From Thermoanaerobacter wiegelii Rt8.B1 (GTDB lineage Bacteria; Bacillota; Thermoanaerobacteria; Thermoanaerobacterales; Thermoanaerobacteraceae), in contig NC_015958.1 in NCBI RefSeq assembly GCF_000147695.2, positions 474,501-538,500 on the forward strand: a stretch of 64,000 nucleotides of DNA. Direction: 5' to 3'. Positions 17,844 through 26,544 of the stretch are shown here, in pieces (the first letter of the stretch is position 1; every line of letters begins with the position of its first letter). The position numbers and the translations under genes were made by a program. Below the pieces are notes generated by a model. That model searched no databases and had not been told where the DNA came from. It saw only the letters and a list, made by a program, of their open reading frames with translations.

Positions 17844-19034
17844 ATGAATAGGGATATTAATTTTCTTATATCCTCACAGGTAGTCTCAGATATAGGAAAT
17901 TGGATAGATAGAATTGCTGTTTTAACGTTGGCATACGATATTAACAAGTCACCTATAAGCATGTCATTTTTATCTATTATGATGTTATTACCTTCAATAA
18001 TATTTGGAGCTTTTGCTGGGAAAATAGTTGATAGTTACGACAAGAAAAAAATTTTAGTTTTAGGAGATTTCATAAGGGCTATTTTGGTCTTTCTAATACC
18101 CTTTTTTAAAGAATACATATTTTTTATAATTTTTGCTGTTTCTTCTGTCTCTATATTTTATGATACAGCTAGAAGTAGTATATTGCCAGAGCTAGTGGAA
18201 AAAGAAGAGTTAAAGCAGGTTAACAGTTTAAGTAGTTCTTTTTCTTCATTGATGATGGTAATAGGTCCTTCATTGGCCGGCGTTATTATTTCTAAGCTTA
18301 ATATAGAGTATTGTTTTTATGTTGATTCCTTAACATTTCTAATATCAATGGTGTTAGTTTATATGATTAGGTTATATAAATATGAATCTCCAAAGGCTGT
18401 GAGACTATATCAAATAGATAGAATTTCATTTATTGAAGGGTTAGAATATATAAAAAGTAACAAGATTATTTATAATCTATTGTTAATAAATACAATAGTT
18501 GGATTAGCTGCTGGTATGCTAAATGGGTTATTAATCATGTATGTTTATGAGTTTTTAAACACAAATTCGCAGGGATATGGCACTATTCTTACATTTAAAG
18601 GTTTAGCTATGATTTTAACTTCTTTGGTTCTGTACAAATACTTGAAAAATGTATCAATTGATGCTGTTTTTAAAACGGGTTTAATAGGTTTAGGAATTTC
18701 AACTACTATATTCCCTTTAAATAAATTTTTTATTTTGGCCATTGTAATACAGTTTTTTAATGGAATATTTAATTCTTTGTTCTTTATATCAAGAACTACG
18801 ATTATGCAACATAGTTGTGATAAACAATATCTAGGTAGGGTATTTAGTATGAATACAATGTTAATGAATATTTCATCAATAATTTCTCTAGTTTTTGGTG
18901 GATTTGCGGCAAAGATTTTTAGAGTTAGGGTTGTGTTGATATTAGGGGGACTTTTGATATTAATTAGCGGTGTAATATCATTAAATAAAATTTGTTCAAA
19001 ATCCGTGCTTTTTGAGGACGGTTTTTCTGCCTAG
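17844..19034 (+). CDS. Major facilitator superfamily exporter (EntS/macrolide-efflux type)
   Basis: 396 residues with twelve hydrophobic helices. The N terminus (FLISSQVVSDIGNWIDRIAV, then the DSYDKKKILVLGDFIRA motif A loop) matches the MFS_3 group that contains enterobactin and macrolide exporters. AAAAGGTGA precedes the ATG. It follows the DUF1648 and ABC remnants and precedes a REP-like element. Export of a peptide or antibiotic fits the immunity-like context but is inference. Confidence 0.88.
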   Translation: MNRDINFLISSQVVSDIGNWIDRIAVLTLAYDINKSPISMSFLSIMMLLPSIIFGAFAGKIVDSYDKKKILVLGDFIRAILVFLIPFFKEYIFFIIFAVSSVSIFYDTARSSILPELVEKEELKQVNSLSSSFSSLMMVIGPSLAGVIISKLNIEYCFYVDSLTFLISMVLVYMIRLYKYESPKAVRLYQIDRISFIEGLEYIKSNKIIYNLLLINTIVGLAAGMLNGLLIMYVYEFLNTNSQGYGTILTFKGLAMILTSLVLYKYLKNVSIDAVFKTGLIGLGISTTIFPLNKFFILAIVIQFFNGIFNSLFFISRTTIMQHSCDKQYLGRVFSMNTMLMNISSIISLVFGGFAAKIFRVRVVLILGGLLILISGVISLNKICSKSVLFEDGFSA

Positions 19035-19043
19035 AGTAATCCG

Positions 19044-19070
19044 GACAGAGGGACCGTCCCTTTGTATGTC
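19044..19070. repeat. REP-like element, copy 2 (degenerate)
   Basis: GACAGAGGGACCGTCCCTTTGTATGTC: palindromic core AGGGAC/GTCCCT, related to the GGGGACGGTTCC elements at 11886 and 37896, directly after the MFS stop. Could act as a weak terminator. Confidence 0.65.
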
Positions 19071-19081
19071 TAAATAATAGA

Positions 19082-19097
19082 CTATACAAAAGTATAG
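19082..19097. promoter_or_regulatory. CTATAC-AAAA-GTATAG palindrome, copy 2
   Basis: Same inverted repeat and trailing TAGACTTTATAT as at 16969-16984, about 70 bp before the DUF1648 gene at 19151. Candidate common operator. Confidence 0.55.
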
Positions 19098-19150
19098 TAG
19101 ACTTTATATTAAATACATTTTACAATAAAAGCAAGTGAATTGAGAGGAGG

Positions 19151-19483
19151 ATGTTAAAAATGCTAAAAAGAGTAATGAGATATTTGTATAAGTGTGGGTG
19201 GATGTTTCTAGTTATAACCTTTATTATAAATATTTTTGCATATAAGTATCTACCTGAAAGTATACCACTTCAAAGGGATGCTTTTGGAAATATAAATTAT
19301 ACTGTATCTAAGTTGGAATTTATATTTTTTATACCTATATTGCAGTTGTTTTCTTATATTGCAATAAAATATCCTCACGCAAAAGGGAAAAGGAAAATTT
19401 CTCATGGGATATATGATATTGCAGCAGGGGTTATACTTTTATTTTTTGACATTTTTCTATTGTATGTTTTTATACGAAAATAG
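19151..19483 (+). CDS. DUF1648 (SdpI-like) membrane protein
   Basis: 110 residues, three hydrophobic helices, with YLPESIPLQRDAFGN (the DUF1648 PxxIPxH-like box) near residue 36. Intact paralogue of the broken gene at 17387. GAGAGGAGG precedes the first start; a second ATG in frame at 19160 is closer to usual SD spacing. Full SdpI proteins are larger; short DUF1648-only proteins are common beside lantibiotic-like exporters. Function unproven. Confidence 0.75.
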   Translation: MLKMLKRVMRYLYKCGWMFLVITFIINIFAYKYLPESIPLQRDAFGNINYTVSKLEFIFFIPILQLFSYIAIKYPHAKGKRKISHGIYDIAAGVILLFFDIFLLYVFIRK

Positions 19484-19663
19484 TACCCTTTCTGATTATA
19501 AATAGTTAGAACTGTGAGAAGGCAACCTGATAGAGATATGTTAAAACTATGTTAAATTTTGCTATGGTTTGGAAATAAAAGAAGGATTTTAGGGAATTTT
19601 GTAGAATTTATAGTATTGTGTAAAAAATTTCTTGTCTAATAACTTCCAAATGGAGGTAATTTT

Positions 19664-20140
19664 ATGGGATTAAAAATTAGAGAAGCTATTATTTCGGACT
19701 ATGAAAATTTATTATTACTAGTGAAGGAAGTGCATGAGATTCATTATAAAGCTAGGCCAGATTATTACAAAGATACCGATATTCCACTGGACAAAGAAGA
19801 TTTTATAAATAAGTTGTCTCACACAGAGTATAAAATTATGGTTGCAGAAAATGAAAACGATGAGATAGCAGGGTATATAATTTATAAAATAAAAAAGATT
19901 GAAGAGCATCCGCTTCTTGTTGACAGAGTAGTAGTATATATAGAAGATTTATGCGTAGCAGGAAGATTTAAAAGAAAAGGTATTGGAAAGAAACTTTTAG
20001 AAAGTGCTATTGAATATGGGAAAGAAATTAATGCTTCTTCAATTGAATTGACTGTATGGGCTTTTAATGAAGAAGCAATAAAATTTTATGAATCCCTGTC
20101 TTTCAAGCCTCAAAGTATAAAAATGGAAATGATTTTATAA
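19664..20140 (+). CDS. GNAT family N-acetyltransferase
   Basis: 158 residues. GNAT fold signature: the acetyl-CoA loop RFKRKGIGKKLLESAIEY near 105-122 follows the beta-4 strand VVVYIEDLCVAG, and the C-terminal AFNEEAIKFYESLSFKP is the usual beta-6/7 region. Substrate unknown. TGGAGG precedes the ATG. The gap 19484-19663 holds no recognised feature. A YhfC-like membrane gene starts 19 bp downstream, so the two are probably cotranscribed. Confidence 0.9.
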   Translation: MGLKIREAIISDYENLLLLVKEVHEIHYKARPDYYKDTDIPLDKEDFINKLSHTEYKIMVAENENDEIAGYIIYKIKKIEEHPLLVDRVVVYIEDLCVAGRFKRKGIGKKLLESAIEYGKEINASSIELTVWAFNEEAIKFYESLSFKPQSIKMEMIL

Positions 20141-20159
20141 TCTAAAAGGGGTGCTTTAA

Positions 20160-20918
20160 ATGTTTTTTGTAATGGTACTTGTTGATGTAATTATAGTATT
20201 TTCGTTCTTGTTTATAGCACTGAGAAAAGGTGATATACATATAAAAAACAGAATGTGGGTGTATTTGTTCATTTCTGGTTTTTTATTTCAAATAATATTT
20301 TTATTGAGAAAACACTGGGAAGTTTATCTTTTAAGTTTAAACACTTCATTGTGGTATGTGCTTACAGTTGTGCAGGCGGATAATGCTTTTTGGGAAGAAT
20401 TAGCTAAATTATTAGCTGTTTTGGTTGTAGTATACTTTCTTGATAAGAATATGATGGTACAATTTAAAGATTTAAAATATTCTACAGCGATTTTTACATA
20501 TACAGGGCTTGCTTATGGTATAGGTGAAGCGATGTCTTTGATGTTTTTGCTTTATAATCCTCAATATGGTAGAGTTTTCGGAATGCAGTTCCCTGTAGGA
20601 ACATTTGTCGGTTTTGTTTATGTTTTTGAAAGATTTCTTGCTATTCAAATGCACGGCATTATGGGAGGCATAATAGGAATAGGCTTTAGCAGGTATGTTT
20701 TTAATAAAAAATTCATTAGTCTCTTAATATATTTTGTTGTTGCAATGTTTTATCACATGTTTATTGACAACTTTGCAATGTTTTTTCAATATTATCCTGC
20801 TTTGCGTTATGTTCTTATTTATGTTTATGCAGTATTTTTGCTGTCAAGTACACTGTTAGGCTATGTTTTGCTTTATTTTCTTTATAAAAATGCTATTAAA
20901 GTGGAAAGGAGAGTCTAA
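20160..20918 (+). CDS. YhfC/PrsW-like membrane glutamic protease candidate
   Basis: 252 residues, about seven helices. Motifs of glutamic-type intramembrane proteases are present: AFWEELAKLLAV (EE..K, near 76), TYTGLAYGIGEAMSL (helix Glu near 123), HGIMGGIIGIGFSRY (His near 164) and FYHMFIDN (His...Asp near 203). Assigned to the YhfC/DUF2324-PrsW-CPBP clan by these motifs, not by overall similarity. It is followed 2 bp later by a lipoprotein, which could be cotranscribed. Confidence 0.72.
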   Translation: MFFVMVLVDVIIVFSFLFIALRKGDIHIKNRMWVYLFISGFLFQIIFLLRKHWEVYLLSLNTSLWYVLTVVQADNAFWEELAKLLAVLVVVYFLDKNMMVQFKDLKYSTAIFTYTGLAYGIGEAMSLMFLLYNPQYGRVFGMQFPVGTFVGFVYVFERFLAIQMHGIMGGIIGIGFSRYVFNKKFISLLIYFVVAMFYHMFIDNFAMFFQYYPALRYVLIYVYAVFLLSSTLLGYVLLYFLYKNAIKVERRV

Positions 20919-20920
20919 GT

Positions 20921-21631
20921 ATGTTTAAAAAATTTTTAATGCCAGTTATAATTTTTTCATTGTTTATTCTTGCAGGCTGTTCACAGAGTGCAAAGCCTAT
21001 GGAGATTGGCAAGATTCCTTGGGTAGGCTATCAGAGGCTTACCTATGACATTTTTGAAAATAACAAATTAATTGGCACAGCGGAATTTATAATTGAAAAG
21101 TCTCAAAGCACAAATACTTATGAGATATCATCTATTACAAAGATTGACTCAGCAGAGTTGAGCACAAGTACATCAGTTACGTCTGATACTTTAATGCCTG
21201 TAAGTTCTTACTACAATGTGATGTCACCACAAGGGGATATAAAGATAGAAACTACCTATAAGGATAAGTGGAATATTAAGGCTAAAACTTCCAAAGGGGA
21301 GCAGAATCTAACTGTAAAACTTCCTAAATATTATTATGACAATGATTCTCTTCTTATGATTATGAGGGCATATCCCTTTAAAATAGGAGCAGAGTTTACT
21401 ATATACGATTCAATAGCTTCAACTGCTCAGATAGTGCCTATTACAAATAAAGTTGTATCTAAAGAGAAAGTTACTGCCCCTTATGGAGAAGCAGAATGCT
21501 TTAGAGTTGAATTAAAGGCTGGAACATCAAGACAGTATATATGGTATTCAGATGATGAAAATAAGTTTTTGTATCAATATGATAATGGAAAACTTGTGTA
21601 TAAGCTAAAAGAAGTTAAAAATAATAAATAA
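20921..21631 (+). CDS. Lipoprotein, DUF3108-like
   Basis: 236 residues. Signal peptide FSLFILAGC has a lipobox Cys at about residue 20. The rest is beta-rich and resembles DUF3108-type extracytoplasmic proteins (GTAEFIIEKSQSTNTYEI, ECFRVELKAG, RQYIWYSDDENKFLYQY). It starts 2 bp after the YhfC-like stop with GGAGAG overlapping that gene. In the same frame after its stop an open hydrophobic stretch (FLESGVFLLFANFIFEKLG, to 21725) may be a fused remnant; its meaning is unclear. Confidence 0.75.
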   Translation: MFKKFLMPVIIFSLFILAGCSQSAKPMEIGKIPWVGYQRLTYDIFENNKLIGTAEFIIEKSQSTNTYEISSITKIDSAELSTSTSVTSDTLMPVSSYYNVMSPQGDIKIETTYKDKWNIKAKTSKGEQNLTVKLPKYYYDNDSLLMIMRAYPFKIGAEFTIYDSIASTAQIVPITNKVVSKEKVTAPYGEAECFRVELKAGTSRQYIWYSDDENKFLYQYDNGKLVYKLKEVKNNK

Positions 21632-21800
21632 AGTGTTTTAACAGCATCTTTAATGATGTTTTTAGAATCGGGAGTGTTTTTACTCTTTGCAAACTTTATA
21701 TTTGAGAAGTTGGGATTAAAATAAAATTTCTTCGTTTTTAACTTTAAAATTTATTATAGTGTAGTTACGAATATTTCTTACTGAGAGGGGAGTAACAACT

Positions 21801-22337
21801 ATGTCAAAAGAAAGAGAATTCTATTACATAGGAGAAAGGAAGAGAATAGGTACTGATATATGGAAGCTTATACTTAAATATGGTGTACTTTCAGCATCTC
21901 ATTTTGAAGTTCGATTTCCTGATGATCCAACAATGACACTTTCTGAAGGAAGAGAAGAATTTCTTGGGCTACCTAAAATTTCTGTGGAGCCATGGAGTGG
22001 TATGAAGGGAGCTATTGCTGTAAAAGGGGAGATGACAAAAGAGGCAAGAGAATTATTCTTACAAATTATAGAAACTGGAAGAATAAGGCTTTGGGACTTT
22101 ATACTTTTTAGGGATGGAAGAAAACTTCTATCAGTTTCAGATTTTGATGATCGCATTGTGACGGAGAATTTTGCTAAAGAATTTATGGAAAAACTCTTTC
22201 TTACTTGGTTTGAACCTATTCTAGAACCGGGAATTAAATCAGAGGGAATTTCAAAAGATTTTCTTGAAGAAATCAGTCAGGCGATTCAAGAAGCATTATC
22301 TAAATTGGTGTCAGACCTAGAAAATGATAAAAATTGA
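21801..22337 (+). CDS. Hypothetical cytoplasmic protein, 178 aa
   Basis: Not recognised. Soluble, charged, no signal or membrane segment. Notable are an N-terminal [18 protein letters not shown], a central [19 protein letters not shown] and a C-terminal amphipathic helix. GAGAGGGGAG precedes the ATG. Its last 14 bases overlap an ATG of the next frame, and the ABC remnant natA follows, so it may have been a regulatory partner of that transporter (inference from position). Confidence 0.65.
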   Translation: MSKEREFYYIGERKRIGTDIWKLILKYGVLSASHFEVRFPDDPTMTLSEGREEFLGLPKISVEPWSGMKGAIAVKGEMTKEARELFLQIIETGRIRLWDFILFRDGRKLLSVSDFDDRIVTENFAKEFMEKLFLTWFEPILEPGIKSEGISKDFLEEISQAIQEALSKLVSDLENDKN

Positions 22338-22353
22338 AGGTGAGGGGGTAATT

Positions 22354-23440
22354 TTGGTAGAAGTTAAGGGATTGACTAAAGTGTTTAAAAACGTAAGAGC
22401 TGTAGACGATTTAAGTTTTAAGGTAAAAGAAGGAGAAATATACGGGCTTTTAGGTGAAAATGGTGTAGGCAAAACCACAACTTTGAGGATGCTTGCTACA
22501 ATGGTTAAACCTAAAGTGGAACAGCAGTTATAGGTGGAAAAGACTTGGTAAAAGAGCCAGAAGAGATAAGAAAAGAAGTTGGGATACTTTTTGGAGGAGA
22601 AAGCGGTTTATACGACAGGCTTACTGCAAGGGAAAATATAAAATCTTCAAATGCGGAGAATATGATAAGAGGTCTTATAAAAGAATATGCGAATAATATT
22701 GTAAAAGAAAGACTTATAGCAAAAGGGATAGATCCTAAAATATTAGATCCAATTGAGGTAAAGACAAAAAACATAGCTTCACAGAGTAAAATGGCAGGGT
22801 CTTTTTTAGCATTCATTGTACCAATGTTATTGACTTTATGGACAGCGACAGGAGGTATAGGGGCTGCTGTAGATTTGGCTGCAGGTGAGAAAGAAAGAGG
22901 GACTCTAGAACCTTTGCTTACGACTTCTGCATCAAGACTTTCAATAATGGCGGGAAAATACTTGGCTGTAACATCTATGGCACTGCTTAGTGCTGTTGCT
23001 TCACTTTTGGGACTTTTCGCATCTTTTGCTTTTAACAAAGACATGGCATCTCTAAATGCCGATTTTAAAATGAGTCAACAGCAATGATTGTTATGTTCGT
23101 GGCTGCCTTTTTTACAGCTTCAATATTTGCAGCTTTAGAGCTTGGTTTAAGTGCATATGCGAAATCTTTTAAAGAAGGGCAGATATATATTTCACCAATA
23201 ATGTTTATTGTGATAATTCCTGCATATATGGTGATGTATAAAATGCCCAATGAAATACCATTGTCTTATTTTGCAATACCTGTATTTGGAACTATTTCGG
23301 TTTTTAAAGAATTGCTTTATGGTATTGTAAATATGGCACATATAGGTATATTTGTATTTTCATCAATAATATATGTGGGTATTAGTGTATATTTGGCAAC
23401 TTTGATGTTTAAGCAGGAATGGGCACTATTTAGGGTGTAA
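22354..23440 (+). pseudogene. natAB-type ABC exporter collapsed into one broken gene
   Basis: Starts at a TTG behind GGTGAGGGGG. ATPase N terminus ([19 protein letters not shown], Walker [14 protein letters not shown]) shifts frame near 22512 and continues GGKDLVKEPEEIRKEVGILF to LTARENI. It then jumps directly into a NatB-like permease (DPKILDPIEVKTKNIAS, DLAAGEKERGTLEPLLT). The ATPase signature and Walker B and the permease N terminus are therefore deleted near 22645. A second frameshift at about 23080 precedes the final helices (AALELGLSAYAKSFKEGQIY). Inactive. Confidence 0.88.
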
Positions 23441-23465
23441 AAAATCTTTTATAATTTGCAAATAG

Positions 23466-23488
23466 CAGGGGAAACCCTGTATTTTTTT
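23466..23488 (+). terminator. Rho-independent terminator
   Basis: CAGGG-GAAA-CCCTG followed by TATTTTTTT, just after the natAB remnant. Confidence 0.85.
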
Positions 23489-23631
23489 GCTTGTATATAG
23501 GACAGCAATTTACATTGTAACCATTTTGTAACCAGAATTTAAGAATTTCTTAATAAATTTTAACATTTAAAAGGGTATAATGGAAGAAAGAGTCTTTGAG
23601 ATATTAAAAAATATATGGAAAGGGTCAATAA

Positions 23632-24231
23632 ATGATGTTTAAACAACCTTTAAAAATCATGCTTGTTTTATTTACTTTATCCGGATTATTATCGGCATGT
23701 GGTTATACATTTAAAAATGAAGAAGACCATGTTAAGTATACAATTGAAAAGTTTTACAATGTGCAGTATAAAGCGTACTTAAAAATGGAATATATTGACA
23801 CAACACCATATCTGGATATGACAAAAATACAGAATCAAAATAAAGTAATAGCACTTAAAGAATTAACATTTAGAAGAAAATATGCTTTTGAAAAAGGGTA
23901 TGGATACGTTGAAAGAAGGCGATTTCCTTTGAAATTTAATTACAAAAATATAGATATAAATGGTAACAGAGCAAAAGTAGTAGTGGAATTAGAAATAGAT
24001 CGTACTAAGGCTTACCCAATGTTTATATGTCCAGGTGATAATATCTTTGAATTGGAAAAACAAGACGGGCATTGGAAGATAATAAATCATACATATCAAG
24101 GCTTGACACAGTATGAATTATGGATTGATAAAAAATTACCTGAACCAGATTATGAAAAAATAAAGCGTCAATTAGATAAAGAATTTGGCGAAACAAATGC
24201 TTATGAGAAATATAGAACTAAAAAATATTAA
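23632..24231 (+). CDS. Lipoprotein, unknown, 199 aa
   Basis: Signal peptide with lipobox LLSAC at about residue 23. The mature part begins EDHVKYTIEKFYNVQYKAYL and has a mixed alpha/beta pattern (NGNRAKVVVELEIDRTKAYP, GHWKIINHTYQG) reminiscent of small NTF2-like or DUF4829-type extracytoplasmic domains; family not confirmed. The promoter is likely just upstream (GGGTATAATGG near 23573). Its 3' end overlaps an opposing reading frame at 24172-24417. Confidence 0.7.
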   Translation: MMFKQPLKIMLVLFTLSGLLSACGYTFKNEEDHVKYTIEKFYNVQYKAYLKMEYIDTTPYLDMTKIQNQNKVIALKELTFRRKYAFEKGYGYVERRRFPLKFNYKNIDINGNRAKVVVELEIDRTKAYPMFICPGDNIFELEKQDGHWKIINHTYQGLTQYELWIDKKLPEPDYEKIKRQLDKEFGETNAYEKYRTKKY

Positions 24232-24417
24232 GTCCCTTTCGCTTCCATCAAATTTTTCAATATCTAAACTTAAAAAGCGTAAACTATTCATAAAATATCC
24301 ATTAATACTATCCATTTGAGCTTTATAATTCTGGATAACTTTATAGTGTTGCAGGTTTAAAATTAATGAAGTTATTAGTAAAATTGAAGTAATCCATGAA
24401 CCAATATTCTTTTCAAT
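24172..24417 (-). pseudogene. Small membrane protein fragment with ATT at the start position
   Basis: A minus-strand frame of 81 codons opens with I-E-K-N-I-G-S-W-I-T-S and a strong hydrophobic helix (SILLITSLILNL), then HYKVIQNYKAQMDSI and NGYFMNSLRFLSLD. AAGGAGGAG lies 6-8 bases before an ATT, so the original ATG has probably mutated or ATT is used. The frame ends inside the convergent lipoprotein gene, so its natural 3' end is probably lost. Family unknown. Confidence 0.5.
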
Positions 24418-24524
24418 TTTAAACTCCTCCTTACATTTGCAAAAATATCTGTCTTATTATCTTCCTATTGCGTAGAAGTAAGAATCCATAGAACCTATGT
24501 ATACTGTAAGTTTTATTTTCCTAC

Positions 24525-24782
24525 ATGTATCTAAAGACAGGGAATCTGTGGATGCCGATTGGATATCACATATCGTGGAATTATTTCCAAGGTTACATAT
24601 TTTGGTTTAATGTGAGTGGCAATGCTATAAGAGGTATTTACAATGCTTTTCCGAGAAACAATTTTCTTTCTGGAGGGGATTTTGGACTGGAGGGAGGAAT
24701 AATTGCAACTTCTGTTATTTTAATTACTCTTTTAGTATTGTATTATTACTATAAAAAAGCAGAAGAAGTAGAATTGGGATAA
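24525..24782 (+). pseudogene. CPBP (CAAX-protease-like) membrane protein, C-terminal remnant
   Basis: LKTGNLWMPIGYHISWNYFQ followed by GYIFWFNVSG is the last conserved block (the H..WN motif) of CPBP/Abi-family intramembrane proteases, with the final helix and tail. The earlier EExxR and FxxxH motifs are missing; a stop codon lies a few codons upstream in frame. Region 24418-24524 contains nothing else recognised. Confidence 0.78.
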
Positions 24783-24798
24783 AAAGAAGGGATAAATT

Positions 24799-25563
24799 AT
24801 GGATATTGACGAAAAAGTTTTAGGTATAGACGGCGCTAAAGGGGGATGGGTGGTAGCCACTTGTAAAAAAGGAGAGGTTTTTGTCCAATTTTTTGAGAAA
24901 ATTGAGGATGTATGGCAGCTTTATGAGAGTAAAGCCAAACTTATTCTTATTGACATTCCCATTGGTCTTCCTCATTCTCAAAAAAGGTATAGAAGCTGTG
25001 ATGAAGAAGTGAGGAAATTTTTGGGTTATCCTCGCTCTTCCAGTATATTTTCTCCCCCTTGTAGAGAAGTTTTTAAGGCGAAAAGTTACACAAAGGCCTT
25101 GGCTATAAACAAAGAAGTTCTGGGCAAAGGGCTGTCAAAACAAGTCTGGAATATTGTTCCTAAAATAAAGGAAGTGGATGAATTTATAATTAAAAATCCA
25201 GAAGCAATTGAATTGATAAAAGAATCGCATCCAGAAGTGGCTTTTAAAGGTTTAAAAGGTGAGGCGGCAAAATTCAGTAAAAGAGATGAAGAAGGGTATA
25301 AAGAGCGAATAGAATTTTTGAGAAAACTTTTTAAAAATTTTAATTGCGAGATAGTTGAAAATAAAATTGAAGGGTTGAAAAGAGACGATATAGTAGATGC
25401 CTTGATTTTGCTGATGACAGGAATCTTGGCAATTAAAGGAGAAAAAGTGGGGAGTGAAATATGCTCTTTTCCCACAAATTTTAAGGAAAAAGACCTTTTG
25501 GGGTTGCCAATGGAAATTTTCTTTGTAAAATTTAGCAGGTTAAATGAATTTTCTATAGAATAA
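24799..25563 (+). CDS. DUF429 family protein (predicted RNase H-like fold)
   Basis: 254 residues. N-terminal GIDGAKGGWVVATCKKG resembles the first strand and acidic residue of RNase H-like nucleases; LILIDIPIGLPHS provides the second acidic strand; RDDIVDALILLMTG near 195 the last. PGCRE-like SIFSPPCREVFKA is typical of DUF429. Biochemical role uncharacterised in the family. GAAGGGAT precedes the ATG. An alpha/beta hydrolase follows 36 bp downstream. Confidence 0.85.
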   Translation: MDIDEKVLGIDGAKGGWVVATCKKGEVFVQFFEKIEDVWQLYESKAKLILIDIPIGLPHSQKRYRSCDEEVRKFLGYPRSSSIFSPPCREVFKAKSYTKALAINKEVLGKGLSKQVWNIVPKIKEVDEFIIKNPEAIELIKESHPEVAFKGLKGEAAKFSKRDEEGYKERIEFLRKLFKNFNCEIVENKIEGLKRDDIVDALILLMTGILAIKGEKVGSEICSFPTNFKEKDLLGLPMEIFFVKFSRLNEFSIE

Positions 25564-25599
25564 ATATTATTGTAAAGAAGTTTGAAGAGGGGGAGCAAA

Positions 25600-26544
25600 A
25601 TGGCAAGTAATTACAGTAACTTTTTTATAAAAGGTGAAGACGGGGTAGATATATACGTTCATTTATGGGAGCCTGTAGAAATTCCAAAAGGGATTATTCA
25701 GATATTTCATGGAATGGCTGAACACGGAGGAAGGTATGGGAATTTTGCCCGTTATATGAATGAAAAAGGTTTTATAGTGTGTGCTAATGACCACAGGGGT
25801 CATGGGAAAACGGCAGGAACTCTTGATGATATAGGCTACATAGGGAAAAATGGCTTTGAAAAAATAGTAGAAGACGAATATGTAATAATGAAATTTTTAA
25901 AAGAAAAGTACGAAAATCTTCCTGTTGTAATATTTGGACATAGTTTTGGATCTTTTATAGCCCAAGAGTTTATGATAAGGCATGGGAAAGAAACAAATGG
26001 CGTTATATTGAGCGGTTCTTCTGCGATTAAAGAATTACCCCTTAGATTTGGTTATGCTTTAGCTTTTGTTGAAAAAACCCTCTTTGGTGAGAAAAAAAGA
26101 AGCAAAATTTTAGATAAACTTACATTTGGAAGCTACAACAAAAAAATAAAGGAGGATAATTTAAGCAAATTTGAGTGGCTTTCAACAGATAAGGAAGAGG
26201 TTAAAAAGTATGAGGAAGACCCTTATTGCGGTGGCGTTTTTACAGTTGGATTTTTTTATTACTTTTTTAAAGGACTTTTAAATCTGTATAAGACTCAAAG
26301 GTTACTGGCAATACCAAAAGATTTGCCTTTATTTGTAATTTCTGGAGAAGAAGATCCTGTAGGTGAGTATGGTAAATTAGTAAAGAGGCTCTATGAGCTT
26401 TACAAAAGTATAGGATTAAAACAAGTGAATATAAAGCTTTATCCAGGGAAAAGGCATGAGCTTCTCAATGAAGTAGAGAGGGAAAAGGTTTATGAAGATA
26501 TTCTTACATGGATTGGAAAGAGAGTATTAAATTACTCTCAGTAA
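25600..26544 (+). CDS. Alpha/beta hydrolase, monoacylglycerol lipase-like
   Basis: Serine hydrolase; nucleophile in IFGHSFGSFIAQEF (GHSFG), oxyanion-side motif HGMAEHGGRYGNFA near 45, Asp in ISGEEDPVGEYG and His in YPGKRHELLNE. About 314 residues. I chose the ATG at 25600 because GAGGGGGAG lies 7 bases upstream; a TTG at 25582 in the same frame adds six residues without a site. Substrate likely lipid esters, by similarity to lysophospholipase/MGL proteins. Its end converges with and overlaps the AEC gene by 18 bp. Confidence 0.92.
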   Translation: MASNYSNFFIKGEDGVDIYVHLWEPVEIPKGIIQIFHGMAEHGGRYGNFARYMNEKGFIVCANDHRGHGKTAGTLDDIGYIGKNGFEKIVEDEYVIMKFLKEKYENLPVVIFGHSFGSFIAQEFMIRHGKETNGVILSGSSAIKELPLRFGYALAFVEKTLFGEKKRSKILDKLTFGSYNKKIKEDNLSKFEWLSTDKEEVKKYEEDPYCGGVFTVGFFYYFFKGLLNLYKTQRLLAIPKDLPLFVISGEEDPVGEYGKLVKRLYELYKSIGLKQVNIKLYPGKRHELLNEVEREKVYEDILTWIGKRVLNYSQ

